Shown here one piece after another: positions 63,640 through 64,000 of a stretch of DNA of 64,000 nucleotides. The position numbers were made by a program, and so were the translations under genes. Every line of letters starts with the position of its first letter. Positions within the stretch are counted from its first letter, which is position 1. Origin of the DNA: Lineus longissimus. Its lineage: Eukaryota; Nemertea; Pilidiophora; Heteronemertea; Lineidae. Where the stretch lies: NCBI RefSeq assembly GCF_910592395.1, contig NC_088308.1, positions 27,233,501-27,297,500 of the forward strand, in the 5' to 3' direction. Under the pieces are notes generated by a model. It had not been told where the DNA came from, searched no databases, and saw nothing but the letters and a program-made list of their open reading frames with translations.

Positions 63640-64000
63640 CTGAAATTAGAGGGCACAGGATGAACTAAACAAAAGCTGAGATTCATCTCCACTCTGCCTG
63701 GGCCCTTCAGTTCTCTCCAGTGATTAAAATAGATCTCTCTGTAATCGAAGGTTACAACACCTACTAAGAATTGCTAACTTCCCGAACTACCCCGCTGCCT
63801 GAGTGTATCAAAACCATTCTATGTCGGGTTGAGCAAATCAAGACCATTTAAGAAATCTATTTGTCAAAATAGCTGGATTTCACAAGGAGGCACTGTCGAC
63901 TGTGCAACTGTTGCCCTTTCTGAAGGAAACAATCCAGGAATGCTTATAGGCAGTTTTAAATAAGCCGGTGGAATACCTCTTCTTGATAAATCATATACCA

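Overview
The window is animal nuclear DNA. Genes are split by GT-AG introns, families are metazoan (MOSMO, ASB, NMDA receptor, Kir channel), there are animal-type snoRNAs, and no operons. Frequent ACATGT-rich motifs and a TTAGGG-type interstitial repeat fit a marine invertebrate (lophotrochozoan or invertebrate deuterostome). I cannot name the species.

Layout. 1-3.6 kb: 3' end of mitochondrial aconitase (+). 3.68-4.53 kb: a TA-flanked DNA transposon relic. 4.8-6.2 kb: complete three-exon MOSMO gene (-), head-to-head with an ARF-family GTPase (+, 7.1-7.7 kb). 9.1-15.9 kb: a large tandem-repeat field with 110-bp, 100-bp and 62-bp units, a three-unit higher-order period and a 1534-bp segmental duplication. 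16.5-21 kb: a non-coding multi-exon transcript on the minus strand whose introns carry about twelve snoRNAs. This was found by reading box motifs, terminal stems, paired-stem changes and guide complementarity to 28S rRNA. It includes two U15 (SNORD15) copies, other C/D snoRNAs and two pairs of H/ACA snoRNAs. I judge it the most interesting element here. 21-35 kb: no recognisable protein gene, only small repeats and two inverted-repeat elements. 35.3-39.6 kb: inward-rectifier K+ channel (+) with a long 3' UTR. 39.65-41.2 kb: an old degenerate repeat array. 41.87-42.87 kb: an unrecognised ~300-residue protein (-). 45.7-47.3 kb: an ankyrin-repeat/SOCS-box protein (-). 54.6-63.6 kb: the 3' half of a GluN2-like NMDA receptor subunit (-), running off the right edge and carrying two alternative M1 exons.

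The protein genes are functionally unrelated neighbours (metabolism, Hedgehog signalling, vesicle traffic, ubiquitin ligase adaptor, ion channels). The snoRNA cluster is coherent in itself: several guides point to nearby conserved 28S rRNA segments. All rRNA matches rest on remembered conserved rRNA sequence and need an alignment to confirm. All splice sites are read by eye.
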